Part shown: in pieces, positions 1 to 17,299 of the stretch
How positions within the stretch are numbered: the first letter of the stretch is position 1
Layout: each line of letters begins with the position of its first letter
Assembly: GCA_035995165.1 (NCBI GenBank)
Contig: DASYKU010000097.1
Span: 1 to 32,453 of the forward strand
DNA length: 32,453 nt
Origin: Mycobacteriales bacterium
GTDB lineage: Bacteria > Actinomycetota > Actinomycetes > Mycobacteriales > CADCTP01
Direction of reading: 5' to 3'
The notes under the pieces: generated by a model
Seen by the model: only the letters and a program-made list of their open reading frames with translations
Databases searched by the model: none
Told to the model about the DNA's origin: nothing
Made by a program: the position numbers and the translations under genes

Positions 1-872
1 GGACGGCGCCTGCGGGGACGGCATCTGCCGGCACCGGGCCTGCCGGCACCGGGCCTGCCGGCACCGCACCCACAGACACCGCACCCGGAGACACCGCACC
101 CACCGGTGCGGCGCCCGGAGACACCGCACCCACCGGTGCGGCGCCCGGAGACACCGCACCCACCGGTGCGGCGCCCGGAGACACCGCACCCACAGACACC
201 GCACCCACCGGTGCGGCGCCCGCAGGCGCGGCGCCGGGGAACACTATGAAGCCGCCGCCGCGGAGGAGCCGCCGGCGCCTGGTCCTCGCGATCATCGCCA
301 CCGCCGTGGTCGCGATCGTCGCCGCCGTGCTCATCCCGGTCCTGAACGGCCGCGACCCCGAACCGGCTCCGCAGGCCGCGCCGACCCCCGCCGCCACCGC
401 CCGGCAGAACGACAGCACGCCGAGCCCCGACTCCCCGGCCCAGCCGCCAGCCGGCTATCAGCTCTACCGCGACCCGGCGGGCTGGTCGGTCGCCGTCCCG
501 GTGGGCTGGACCGCGGCCCAGGACGGGACCACGGTCACGTTCACCGGCGGTGGCCGCGTCCTGCGCGTCACGATGCGCCCCGACCCGCCCCAGGACCCGT
601 ACGAGGCCCAGCTCGCGCTGCAGCCGGTGATCGAGGCCGGCACCCCGGGCTACGACTTCATCCGCATCGCGAGCGTCACGTACCGCGGGTGGGCGACCTC
701 GGACTGGGAGTACCGGGCCGGGACGACGACGCGCACCCACAGCCTGATCCGCAGCACGGTGACCGGCCCCAGCACGGTCTTCGACATCACCTGGACCTGC
801 CAGGACGCCCGCTGGGTGGCGGACAAGCGGTTCTTCGACACAGCGGTGCGCACGTTCGATCCCGGGGCATGA
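1..872 (+). CDS. Membrane-anchored protein, C-terminal part (5' end outside window)
   Basis: The frame is open from base 3 to the TGA at 870-872 without a stop, so the ATG at 246 is probably internal. In order it encodes an Ala/Pro/Thr/Gly linker with a perfect 30-bp repeat (bases 3-245), a basic stretch (RRSRRR, about base 264), one hydrophobic segment (about 279-345), a Pro/Thr-rich spacer, and a C-terminal domain of about 140 residues beginning near [17 protein letters not shown] disordered linker, Arg-rich anchor, single membrane span and small outer domain is the layout of many actinobacterial membrane Ser/Thr protein kinases and anchored lipoprotein-like proteins. The kinase domain, if any, lies outside the window, so that identity is inference. 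Alternative: a 208-residue membrane protein starting at 246, but no convincing ribosome binding site precedes that ATG. Confidence 0.7.
   Translation, partial: TAPAGTASAGTGPAGTGPAGTAPTDTAPGDTAPTGAAPGDTAPTGAAPGDTAPTGAAPGDTAPTDTAPTGAAPAGAAPGNTMKPPPRRSRRRLVLAIIATAVVAIVAAVLIPVLNGRDPEPAPQAAPTPAATARQNDSTPSPDSPAQPPAGYQLYRDPAGWSVAVPVGWTAAQDGTTVTFTGGGRVLRVTMRPDPPQDPYEAQLALQPVIEAGTPGYDFIRIASVTYRGWATSDWEYRAGTTTRTHSLIRSTVTGPSTVFDITWTCQDARWVADKRFFDTAVRTFDPGA
90..179 (+). repeat. In-frame 30-bp minisatellite, three perfect copies
   Basis: Three identical 30-bp units lie head to tail in codon phase (90-119, 120-149, 150-179), each encoding [10 protein letters not shown], with degenerate part-copies on both sides (about 60-89 and 180-240). 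Each unit contains the palindrome CACCGGTG. The unit length is a multiple of three, so copy-number change would alter linker length without breaking the frame. Confidence 0.9.
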
Positions 873-900
873 ATCCCGCCCGGGACGGGTTGCCGCCTAG

Positions 901-1920
901 GTGAGCGACACTCTGCCCCTGGCCGTGCTGGACTTCGTCGGGATCGAGTACGGGGAGAGTGCGCACGACGCTCTGCAGGGCGCGATCCGCATCGCCCAGG
1001 CCGTCGAGCAGGCCGGGTACCGCCGCTACTGGGTCTCCGAGCACCACAACATGCGCAGCCTGGCCTGCAGCGCGCCGGAGATCCTCACCGCCGCGATCGC
1101 CGCCCGCACCGAGTCGATCCGCGTCGGTGCGGCCGGGATCATGCTGCCCAACCACTCCGCGTTCAAGGTCGCCGAGACCTTCCGGACGCTGATGGCGCTG
1201 CACCCGGACCGGATCGACCTCGGGCTCGGCCGCGCGCCCGGCACCGACCCGCTGACCGCGCACGTGCTGCGCCGCGGGATCGACGTCGACCCGGCCGCCG
1301 AGTTCCCGGAGCAGGTCGCGGAGCTGCTGGCGTTCCTGGGTGACGGGACCGAGTTCGCGGCCAACCACCCGTACCGGCGGCTGGTGGCGGCACCGGTGGT
1401 GACCGAGGTGCCACAGATGTTCGTGCTCGGCTCCAGCGGCTACGGCACCCAGTTCGCCGCGGTCAACGGGATGAGCGCGGTGTTCGCGCACCACATGAGC
1501 CCGGACCTGGCCGTGCCGGCGCTGCGGCAGTACCGGACGCAGTTCCAGCCGCGGGTCGAGGGCGCCACGCCGTACTCGGCCATGTCGGTGTTGTCCTTCG
1601 CCAGCGACGACCCGGAGGCGGTGGCCGAGTTCGAGGCCGGCTGGACGCTGACGATCGCCAACCTGCGCCGCAACATCCGCGAGCCGCTGCGTCCCGAGCA
1701 GGTCCAGGAGTACGCGCGGTCCGAGGCGTTCCGCGCCTCCCGCGAGCAGGGCGACGGCCGGATGGTCACCGGCGAGGCCAAGGCCGTGGTCGAGCGGCTG
1801 CTGGAGCTCAAGGACCAGGCCGAGGTGGACGAGATCGTCGTCGTCACGCCGAACCTGGACCGCGGCCGGCGCACCGACAGCTTCCGCGCGATCGCCGACG
1901 CCTGGCGCGCGGCCGCCTAG
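901..1920 (+). CDS. LLM-class flavin-dependent oxidoreductase (luciferase-like)
   Basis: A 339-residue protein of the bacterial luciferase-like monooxygenase superfamily, MsnO8/YhbW-like subgroup. Family members use reduced FMN (or F420) to oxidise small organic substrates; the substrate here is unknown. Visible signatures are WVSEHHNM near residue 42, the strand VGAAGIMLPNHSAFKVAE, and RIDLGLGRAPGTDP near residue 103, all typical of the TIM-barrel core. Length is normal for the family. It starts with GTG at 901, 28 bases after the preceding stop, with only a weak purine-rich site upstream. Its stop codon overlaps that of the convergent regulator at 1917-2510, so the two genes share three to four bases and no terminator separates them. 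Confidence 0.88.
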   Translation: MSDTLPLAVLDFVGIEYGESAHDALQGAIRIAQAVEQAGYRRYWVSEHHNMRSLACSAPEILTAAIAARTESIRVGAAGIMLPNHSAFKVAETFRTLMALHPDRIDLGLGRAPGTDPLTAHVLRRGIDVDPAAEFPEQVAELLAFLGDGTEFAANHPYRRLVAAPVVTEVPQMFVLGSSGYGTQFAAVNGMSAVFAHHMSPDLAVPALRQYRTQFQPRVEGATPYSAMSVLSFASDDPEAVAEFEAGWTLTIANLRRNIREPLRPEQVQEYARSEAFRASREQGDGRMVTGEAKAVVERLLELKDQAEVDEIVVVTPNLDRGRRTDSFRAIADAWRAAA

Positions 1921-2510
1921 CTCGTGGAGGGCCGCGCCCGGACGTGCATCCGCTCGCCCTGGGCGCCGAAGAGGGCGAGGATCTCGGCCGGCCGGTCCGT
2001 CGCGTTGCCGAACCCGTGCGGCACCCGGGTGTCGAACTCGGCCACCTCCCCCGTGCTCAGCACCATGTCGTTCGAGCCGAGGACCAGCCGGACCTGACCG
2101 GACAGCACGTACAGCCAGTCGTATCCCTCGTGGGTGCGCTGCTCGTCGATCCGGTCCGGCCCCGGCGGCAGCACCAGCTTGTACGCCTGCAGCCCGCCCG
2201 GCTGCCGGCTCAGCGGGATCATCGTCCGCCCGTTGCGGATGAACGGCCGCGGGTGGATCCGCGGGTCGCCGGTCTGCGGCGCGCCGACCAGCTCGTCGAG
2301 CTGCACCCGGTACGCCCGGGCCAGCGGCAGCAGCAGCTCCAGCGTCGGCTTGCGCTGCCCGGACTCCAGCCGGGACAGCGTGCTCACCGAGATGCCGGTG
2401 GTCCGCGACAGCTCCGCCAGCGTGCCGCCGCGCTGGGTCCGCAGCGCCCGCAGCCGGGGGCCGACGGCCTCCAGGACGGGGCCGAGATCGGGGTCAGGGT
2501 CCGGCGGCAC
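1917..2510 (-). CDS. XRE-family regulator with C-terminal cupin sensor domain
   Basis: A 197-residue DNA-binding regulator. Residues about 17-76 form a helix-turn-helix of the Cro/CI type (LRALRTQRGGTLAELSRTTG, then SVSTLSRLESGQRKP). Residues about 105-190 form a cupin barrel with candidate metal or ligand histidines H127 and H165 (THEGYDWLYVLSGQVRL, VPHGFGN). Proteins of this layout usually respond to a small metabolite and often control an adjacent oxidoreductase or transporter. The convergent flavin oxidoreductase at 901-1920 is a possible partner but not a proven target. The GTG at 2510 is the only suitable start; a CAGAAT hexamer at 2519-2524 sits 8 bases upstream and may be the -10 element. 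Confidence 0.9.
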   Translation of the reverse strand: MPPDPDPDLGPVLEAVGPRLRALRTQRGGTLAELSRTTGISVSTLSRLESGQRKPTLELLLPLARAYRVQLDELVGAPQTGDPRIHPRPFIRNGRTMIPLSRQPGGLQAYKLVLPPGPDRIDEQRTHEGYDWLYVLSGQVRLVLGSNDMVLSTGEVAEFDTRVPHGFGNATDRPAEILALFGAQGERMHVRARPSTS

Positions 2511-2570
2511 GGCTCACCATTCTGCCCGCGATCTCAGGTGAATGCGGGAAGGCGGTCGCGGACCTGCGCC

Positions 2571-2902
2571 ATACGGTCGGCGCGACAACCTGCTCGGCTT
2601 CACCCGGACGCTGATCTCCGCGCCGCCGACCGCGCAGGGGCTGATGGACAACGCGCTGGCTGCGTCCAGTACGGCCGGTCGGCGGGCAGCTCGCGGCCGA
2701 CTACCCGTTCGTGCTGCCGGACGCGGGCTGGATCACCGGCACCTACAGGGCCGCGGCCGGCGACCGGCGGAACTGGCTGCGCTCCCCCGGCATCGAGGCC
2801 ACGCTCGGCGCGTACGGGCTGCGCCAGGCCTCCGGTCAGGCCGGTCCGCAGCTCACTCCGACCCGGGGCGTCCAGGCGGCGCTGATCCCGGCCCGCGCCT
2901 GA
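2571..2902 (+). pseudogene. Decayed ORF, frame-shifted remnant of unknown function
   Basis: Protein-like sequence appears in two frames. Frame 1 from about 2571 reads RRDNLLGFTRTLISAPPTAQ and then loses protein character. Frame 2 from about 2687 reads LAADYPFVLPDAGWITGTYR and continues to the TGA at 2900-2902, ending in ALIPARA. A single indel around 2660-2700 would join the two. No start codon with a ribosome binding site serves the joined frame, and I do not recognise the family. Alternatively this is plain intergenic DNA whose GC bias leaves frames open. The rest of 2511-2974 shows only the flanking promoters. Confidence 0.3.
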
Positions 2903-2962
2903 CGGGGCGCCGCTGAGCAAGCGCGGGCGGCGGGGAGTCTGGGCGTGGGGGGCGGCGTCCGG

Positions 2963-2968
2963 TAGAAC
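2963..2968 (+). promoter_or_regulatory. Probable leaderless -10 element of the PIMT-like gene
   Basis: TAGAAC lies exactly 6 bases before the ATG at 2975. No good Shine-Dalgarno sequence is present apart from a G-rich run. The spacing matches other start sites in this window. Confidence 0.35.
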
Positions 2969-2974
2969 CGGGGC

Positions 2975-4110
2975 ATGACCGAGGCGCTGCGGGAACGACT
3001 GGTCGGGCACCTGGTGTCCACCGGCCGGATCACCTCCGCCCCGCTGGCGGAGGCGTTCCGGATGGTGCCGCGGCACCTGTTCCTGCCCGGCACCGACCCG
3101 GCCGTCGTCTACCAGGACGAGGCGATCCCGACCCGCTGGTCGTCCGACGGCCGCCCGACCAGCTCGTCCTCGCAGCCGGCGATCGTGGCCGCGATGCTGG
3201 AGCAGCTCGGCCTCCGGCCCGGGCACCGGGTGCTGGAGATCGGCAGCGGCACCGGCTGGAACGCTGCGCTGCTGGCCTATCTCGTCGGCCCGGCCGGCGC
3301 GGTGTCCACTGTGGACATCGAGCCGGCGGTGGCCGGGCAGGCCGCCCGCAACCTGACGGCGGCCGGCGCGACCGGCGTCCGGGTCGTCGTCGGCGACGGG
3401 TCGGGCGGCGATCCGGAGACCGCGCCGTTCGACCGGATCGTGGTGACCGCCTCGGCCCGCGACCTCGCCCCGGCCTGGTCCGCCCAGCTCGCGGACGGCG
3501 GCCGGCTGGTGCTGCCACTCTCGCTGCGCGGGGCCCAGTCGTCGGTCGCGTTCGAGCCGGCCGGGGATCACCTGGAGAGCGTGTCGATCGTGCCGGCCGG
3601 CTTCATGCCGATGCAGGGCACGCTGGCCGGCCCGGACCCGCTGCGCCCGCTGGGCCGGCGCGACCTGATGCTGCACCTGGACGACCCGCGGCCGGTGGAC
3701 ACGGACGCACTGCTGGCCGCCCTGGACGCCGGCGGCGGCCCGATCACGCCGGTGCCGGTACGCCGCGCCGAGGTCCACACCGGGTTGCGGGTCTGGCTGG
3801 CGCTACGCGCCCCGGACGCCGGCGACCTGGTCACGCTCCAGGAACCGGCCACGTCGCCGACCCCGGTCCTGGTCGGCGACGGCGCGCTCGCCGCCCTCGT
3901 GCCGACCGGGTCCGGCACCGGCGTCCGCGGCTACGGGCCGGACGGCGACGCCCTCGCCGCCCGGCTGTTGACCGAGATCGAGGCCTGGATCGCGGCCGGC
4001 CGGCCCGGCACGACCGCGGTCCGGATCCGCGCCTACCCGGCCGGCACCGACCTGCCGCCGCCCACGATCGACACCCCGAACACCCGCTTCACCGTGGACT
4101 GGCCGGCCGG

Positions 4111-4126
<16 letters not shown>
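2975..4126 (+). CDS. Protein-L-isoaspartate O-methyltransferase-like SAM methyltransferase with C-terminal extension
   Basis: A 383-residue protein. Residues 1-210 match the PIMT (Pcm) fold: N-terminal helices ending VPRHLFLP (31-38), an SSSSQP segment (63-68) in place of the usual substrate-loop motif, SAM-binding motif [12 protein letters not shown] (86-96), the acidic strand end VDIEP, then [10 protein letters not shown]. About 170 extra residues follow, which ordinary Pcm (about 210 residues) lacks. This longer form resembles PIMT-like methyltransferases of actinobacterial RiPP systems (FxLD or ATP-grasp-associated types), which act on aspartate of a modified peptide; that comparison is from memory. 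No precursor peptide or other RiPP enzyme is seen nearby. Isoaspartyl repair or an orphan peptide methyltransferase are both possible. Its 3' end overlaps convergent metH by 16 bases. Confidence 0.8.
3303..3317. repeat. Interrupted palindrome TGTCCACTGTGGACA, copy 1
   Basis: A perfect 6-bp inverted repeat around a 3-base centre, inside the PIMT-like gene (codons for VSTVD). It uses the rarer threonine codon ACT where ACC is normal here. Related copies are at 5355-5369 and 29003-29017, with a weaker one at 12716-12730. Confidence 0.5.
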
Positions 4127-7713
<3,587 letters not shown>

Positions 7714-7804
7714 TGCTGCCTCCGCAGGTTCCGGAGGCGCCCTTCGAACACACGCCGAGATCGAGCGTGGCGGGCTCCCACCCGTCGCAGCGCCTCTCGA
7801 CCTC
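7714..7804 (-). promoter_or_regulatory. S-adenosylhomocysteine (SAH) riboswitch controlling metH
   Basis: Read on the minus strand, the metH leader contains: P1, GAGGTCGAG (7804-7796) pairing with CTCGATCTC (7765-7757); the conserved GGCGCTGCGAC segment (7794-7784); an inner hairpin CGGGT-GGGA-GCCCG (7784-7771); CCACGCTCG next to P1 (compare CCCAGGCUCG of known SAH aptamers); then TTCGAAGGGCGCCTC (7748-7734). The GCGCCTC of that last strand can pair back with GAGGCGC (7797-7791), giving the SAH-type pseudoknot. Expression platform: GCCTCCG (7738-7732) also pairs perfectly with CGGAGGC (7724-7718), hiding the GGAGG ribosome site. Pseudoknot and sequestering stem share GCCTC, so SAH binding should free the site and turn metH on, as known for SAH riboswitches. 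Identified by eye; no covariance search was run. Confidence 0.85.
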
Positions 7805-7810
7805 ACCCCC

Positions 7811-7816
7811 AGCGTA
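7811..7816 (-). promoter_or_regulatory. Probable -10 element of metH
   Basis: TACGCT on the minus strand ends 6 bases before 7804, so transcription would begin at the first base of riboswitch stem P1. No clear -35 box is visible. Confidence 0.5.
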
Positions 7817-7907
7817 CCCGCCCCGGCACCACCATCGCCTCATCCACCGCGCCCGCCCTGCGGCTCGGGTTCCGGGCACCCACAGCGGTATGGATCGGGG
7901 TGCTGGT

Positions 7908-7913
7908 TAGGGT
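7908..7913 (+). promoter_or_regulatory. Probable leaderless -10 element of the isochorismatase-like gene
   Basis: TAGGGT lies 6 bases before the GTG at 7920 in the divergent region shared with metH. The same bases could instead be read as a poor ribosome site. Confidence 0.4.
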
Positions 7914-7919
7914 CCGGGG

Positions 7920-8537
7920 GTGGTCGCTGAGCCGGAGGACTTCTTCGATCTGCCGCCGGAGCGGGTCGCGGTCGTGCTGATCGACTTCCAGAACGACTTC
8001 TGCAGTCCGGAGCTCGCTGCGGCCGCCAACACGCACAACGCAGCCGCGGCCCGACGCGCCAACGAGATCGCGGCTGCGGCCGCCACCGTCGGAGCGCACG
8101 TCGTCTACACGCGCCAGGTCCTCGATCCCGACCGGCTCACCCCGCGACAACGACGGTGGGAGCGGCCCGGCGGGCTCTGCGCGGCCGGATCCTGGGGCGC
8201 CGAGCTCTTCCTCGACCCCGTACCCGGCAGCACCGTCGTCACCAAGCACCGCTTCGACTGCTGGCAGAGCCCTGAGTTCACCGGCTTCCTCGACGCCCAC
8301 GACGTCGACGGCCTCGTGATCACCGGGGTCGAGCTCGTCTGCTGCGTCCTCTACGCCGTACTCGGCGCATCCGAACGCGGCTACCACTACATCGTCCCCG
8401 CCGACCTCGTCTCCGGTCAGGATCCCGGCGACGACACCGACAACCGGGCCGTCCGCGACTACCTCCGCTTCAACCGCCCGGGGCACCTGCTGCCCACCGC
8501 CGCGCCCATCCTCGAGACGTGGCAGGGACGTACATGA
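7920..8537 (+). CDS. Isochorismatase-family cysteine hydrolase
   Basis: A 205-residue cytosolic hydrolase of the isochorismatase/nicotinamidase superfamily. The catalytic triad is readable: D22 in VVLIDFQNDF, K109 in VVTKHRFD, and the nucleophile C142 in TGVELVCCVL (C141 precedes it; the usual threonine of the GVxTxxC motif is Leu here). Family members hydrolyse amides, imides or the isochorismate vinyl ether; the substrate cannot be read from sequence. The GTG start at 7920 is the first possible one and agrees with the upstream TAGGGT. Its TGA overlaps the ATG of the next gene (ATGA at 8534-8537), so the two are probably co-translated. It is transcribed divergently from riboswitch-controlled metH. 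Confidence 0.9.
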   Translation: MVAEPEDFFDLPPERVAVVLIDFQNDFCSPELAAAANTHNAAAARRANEIAAAAATVGAHVVYTRQVLDPDRLTPRQRRWERPGGLCAAGSWGAELFLDPVPGSTVVTKHRFDCWQSPEFTGFLDAHDVDGLVITGVELVCCVLYAVLGASERGYHYIVPADLVSGQDPGDDTDNRAVRDYLRFNRPGHLLPTAAPILETWQGRT

Positions 8538-9250
8538 CCGTGACCGTGGCGCCGGATCTCTTCGACCGGCAGGCGGCCGAGATCTATCCCGACGGCGAGG
8601 GGTGGATGGGCTCGCCCGCCTTCCTCGTCGTCGCCGACGACGTACCGGCGGCGGCTGCCGCGCTGTACGCCGCGGGTGAGCTGTTCATGCTGCTCGACGA
8701 GAAAGGCGAGGAACACGAGGAGTGGGAGCTCGTCGAGTACTGGGGGCCGAGCTACGTCTCGCCCGTGCAGCTGACCGCGGCCGGCCCGATGATGTGGACC
8801 GACACCAAGGGCGAGCTCAGCGCCGCGATGGGCGCCGGCATGATCCGCATCCTGGTCGCCGAGCTCACCGCCCGCGGGGTGACCGCGCACGTGACCGCTC
8901 CGTCGGAGGACGACCTGGGGGCTGACCTGCCGGAGTGGGAGCCGCCGCCGGTCCCGGAGCCGCCGCGCGGGCCGGTCGCCCCGCGGGTCTGGTTCATCGC
9001 GCGCAGCGTCCGCCTCACGACGACGACCGGCCGGCGCTACGGCGATTGGGAGTATCGGACCGCCGACGGCGCCTGGGTCGGCGAGCGCACCACCGCGGAA
9101 CGCTTCGCCGAGGCGCCCGTAGACCTCGTCGTCACCCTGCGCACCGACCCCGTGCCGCCGGAGCGCGGCGAGGTCAACGGCATCCTCCTGCCGGACGACG
9201 ACAGTCCCACCGGCCCTCTCCCGCCCGTGCACCTTCGCCGCCCCCGCTGA
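8534..9250 (+). CDS. Hypothetical protein, translationally coupled to the hydrolase
   Basis: A 238-residue acidic protein I do not recognise. The start ATG at 8534 overlaps the previous stop and has AGGGA 7-8 bases upstream; a GTG at 8519 in the same frame is less likely. No signal peptide or membrane span is seen. The amino half (residues 1-125) is compact and hydrophobic-patterned. Residues about 128-150 form a Glu/Pro-rich hinge (EWEPPPVPEPPRGP). The carboxyl part (150-238) starts RVWFIARSVRLTTTTGRRYG and ends in a Pro/Arg tail. Coupling to the hydrolase suggests a shared role, but no function is proposed. Confidence 0.75.
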   Translation: MTVTVAPDLFDRQAAEIYPDGEGWMGSPAFLVVADDVPAAAAALYAAGELFMLLDEKGEEHEEWELVEYWGPSYVSPVQLTAAGPMMWTDTKGELSAAMGAGMIRILVAELTARGVTAHVTAPSEDDLGADLPEWEPPPVPEPPRGPVAPRVWFIARSVRLTTTTGRRYGDWEYRTADGAWVGERTTAERFAEAPVDLVVTLRTDPVPPERGEVNGILLPDDDSPTGPLPPVHLRRPR

Positions 9251-9305
9251 TTCCGGTGAGGTGAGACGGGTACCGGGGTGGATCCTCCTCGCCGTCCAGG
9301 CCTGA

Positions 9306-9326
9306 CCCGGACGGGTTCCGTCCGGG
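9306..9326. terminator. Strong hairpin between hypothetical gene and GNAT
   Basis: CCCGGACGG and CCGTCCGGG form a perfect 9-bp stem with a GTT loop. No T-run follows, as is common for actinobacterial terminators. It lies just upstream of the promoter-like TACGCT of the next gene, so an operator role is also possible. Confidence 0.5.
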
Positions 9327-9334
9327 AAGGGGCT

Positions 9335-9340
9335 TACGCT
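9335..9340 (+). promoter_or_regulatory. Probable leaderless -10 element of the GNAT gene
   Basis: TACGCT lies 7 bases before the ATG at 9348. This favours that start over the in-frame GTG at 9363, which has its own GGAGG ribosome site. Confidence 0.45.
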
Positions 9341-9347
9341 GCGGCGC

Positions 9348-9929
9348 ATGACGGAGGGGACCGTGAGCACGTACGCGATCAGAGCGCTGAGTACTGACAC
9401 CTGGGACGCGTTCGCGCAGCTGGCCGAGAAGCACAACGGGGTATGGGGCGGCTGCTGGTGCACCTGGTTCCATCCGCGCCGCAAGACCCAGGACATCGAG
9501 ATCGAGGCGGGACGGCCGTACAAGGAGTGGCTGGTCCAGCAGGGGCGGGCGCACGCGGCGCTGGTGTTCGACGGCGAGGCCGCGGTGGGCTGGTGCGAGT
9601 ACGGCCCGCCGGAGGAGCTGCCGAACATCTACCACCGCAAGGAGTACGAGGCCGGCCTCGGCCAGGCGCCCGACTACCGCCTCACCTGCTTCTTCGTCGA
9701 CCGGGACTACCGGCGCAAGGGCGTCGCCGCGGTGGCCCTGCAGGGGGCGCTGGACCTGATCGCGCAGGCGGGCGGCGGCGTGGTGGAGGCCTATCCGCAG
9801 GACACGCAGGGCAGGAAGACGTCCGCGTCCTTCCTCTACAACGGCACCCGCGCCATGTTCGAGAAGGCCGGCTTCACCTTCGAGCGCACCAAGGGCACCA
9901 AGAACTGCGTCATGCGCCGCACCGTCTGA
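9348..9929 (+). CDS. GNAT-family N-acetyltransferase
   Basis: A 193-residue protein with the GNAT acetyl-CoA fold: an N-terminal strand-helix region with the Trp/Cys-rich stretch NGVWGGCWCTWFHP (about 30-43), the central strand and acetyl-CoA loop RLTCFFVDRDYRRKGVAAVA (about 106-125), and a C-terminal strand TRAMFEKAGFTFERTKG. The acceptor is unknown; the family acetylates small amines or proteins. Two starts are possible: ATG 9348 (leaderless promoter at 9335) and GTG 9363 (GGAGGGG with a good spacer). They differ by five residues. It converges on the DUF3500 gene. The gap 9930-10033 holds only a short unsupported reading frame. Confidence 0.85.
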   Translation: MTEGTVSTYAIRALSTDTWDAFAQLAEKHNGVWGGCWCTWFHPRRKTQDIEIEAGRPYKEWLVQQGRAHAALVFDGEAAVGWCEYGPPEELPNIYHRKEYEAGLGQAPDYRLTCFFVDRDYRRKGVAAVALQGALDLIAQAGGGVVEAYPQDTQGRKTSASFLYNGTRAMFEKAGFTFERTKGTKNCVMRRTV

Positions 9930-10033
9930 CGCGTGTCCGCGACGACGGGCGGGTGACGACGTACGCCCAGGGACTCGAACGCGACGGCGACGTCCGGCTG
10001 TCGATCGGCGAAGGCGAGTCCAGCCCCTGACCG

Positions 10034-16754
<6,721 letters not shown>

Positions 16755-16764
16755 CCAATATTGG
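16755..16764. promoter_or_regulatory. AT-rich palindrome CCAATATTGG
   Basis: A perfect 10-bp palindrome that starts on the base after the MFS stop codon, in otherwise GC-rich DNA. It is followed by GGACGTCC (about 16774). It may be an operator for the small gene at 16824; no other support. Confidence 0.25.
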
Positions 16765-16823
16765 GCGGTGGACGTCCGCACCCGCCGGGGCGACAGTAAA
16801 GACACTGGGGAAGCGAGGGAATC

Positions 16824-17093
16824 GTGATGGACAGGACTCCAGACCCACTGAACCTCCGCGCCGAAGCGCTGTTCGCCTCGCCGCTCCAGGCGTCCGAACA
16901 CCCGTCCACCGACCAGGTACGCCGCGCCGTCGCCAGCACCCTGCAGCGGCTGGGTACGGACGGCTGCGCCGCCTGCCTGGCCGCCGAGTTCGGCGACCAC
17001 CCCGACCTGGCCGCGACCCGGATGACCTGGGCGCTCACCACGATCCACACCACCGACCCGCCCTCCGCCCGCGCGCTGGCCCTGGCCGGCTGA
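16824..17093 (+). CDS. Small conserved-looking hypothetical protein (89 residues)
   Basis: A short soluble protein beginning MMDRTPDPLNLRAEALFASP. It has no membrane span and carries one CxxC (CAAC, residues about 50-53). It looks mostly helical (HPSTDQVRRAVASTLQRLG), ending in an Ala/Leu helix. Similar short actinobacterial proteins of unknown role start with the same Asp/Arg/Thr/Pro pattern; this is recollection, not a search result. GAGGG 6 bases upstream of GTG 16824 supports translation; ATG 16827 is the alternative. It lies between the MFS gene and the LuxR regulator and is probably its own unit. Confidence 0.75.
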   Translation: MMDRTPDPLNLRAEALFASPLQASEHPSTDQVRRAVASTLQRLGTDGCAACLAAEFGDHPDLAATRMTWALTTIHTTDPPSARALALAG

Positions 17094-17185
17094 GAGCTGT
17101 CCGGTCAGGTTGGACACGACGGCAGTTCTCCCTGAACCACAGCGTTCCTGTCGACGAGAGCCGCGTCTCCCGATGGACCAACCAG

Positions 17186-17223
17186 CCACCCGGTGGTCAG
17201 GCCACCCCGCCCGGTTCTAGTCT
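17186..17223 (+). promoter_or_regulatory. Candidate promoter with inverted repeats upstream of the LuxR regulator
   Basis: CCACC (17186), GGTGG (17192) and CCACC (17202) form two overlapping inverted repeats, followed by TAGTCT at 17218-17223 as a possible -10. The repeats would cover the -35 position. Farther upstream TGTCC and GGACA (about 17098-17116) form another pair. All by eye; the 17094-17299 gap holds nothing else. Confidence 0.3.
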
Positions 17224-17299
17224 GAGGATCTTCAGCGGGAACTGTGCCCTACTCGGCCGTACTTCGTCACGAGCGTCCCGCGTGGGGAAGGCGGCACGG

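Noticed and set aside
60-240. CRISPR-like array
   Set aside because: The 30-bp units are contiguous with no unique spacers and keep codon phase, so they are a coding minisatellite.
7714-7919. Cobalamin or SAM (SAM-I/IV) riboswitch upstream of metH
   Set aside because: No B12-box-like core or SAM-I kink-turn features; the strand order and pseudoknot fit the SAH class instead.
9953-10030. A 25-codon frame (MTTYAQGLERDGDVRLSIGE start) after the GNAT gene
   Set aside because: GTG start without ribosome site or promoter, no recognisable family; possible relic but unsupported.
17098-17116. TGTCC-N9-GGACA as a further copy of the TGTCCAYTGTGGACA motif
   Set aside because: Spacer length and inner bases differ; treated only as a possible local operator.
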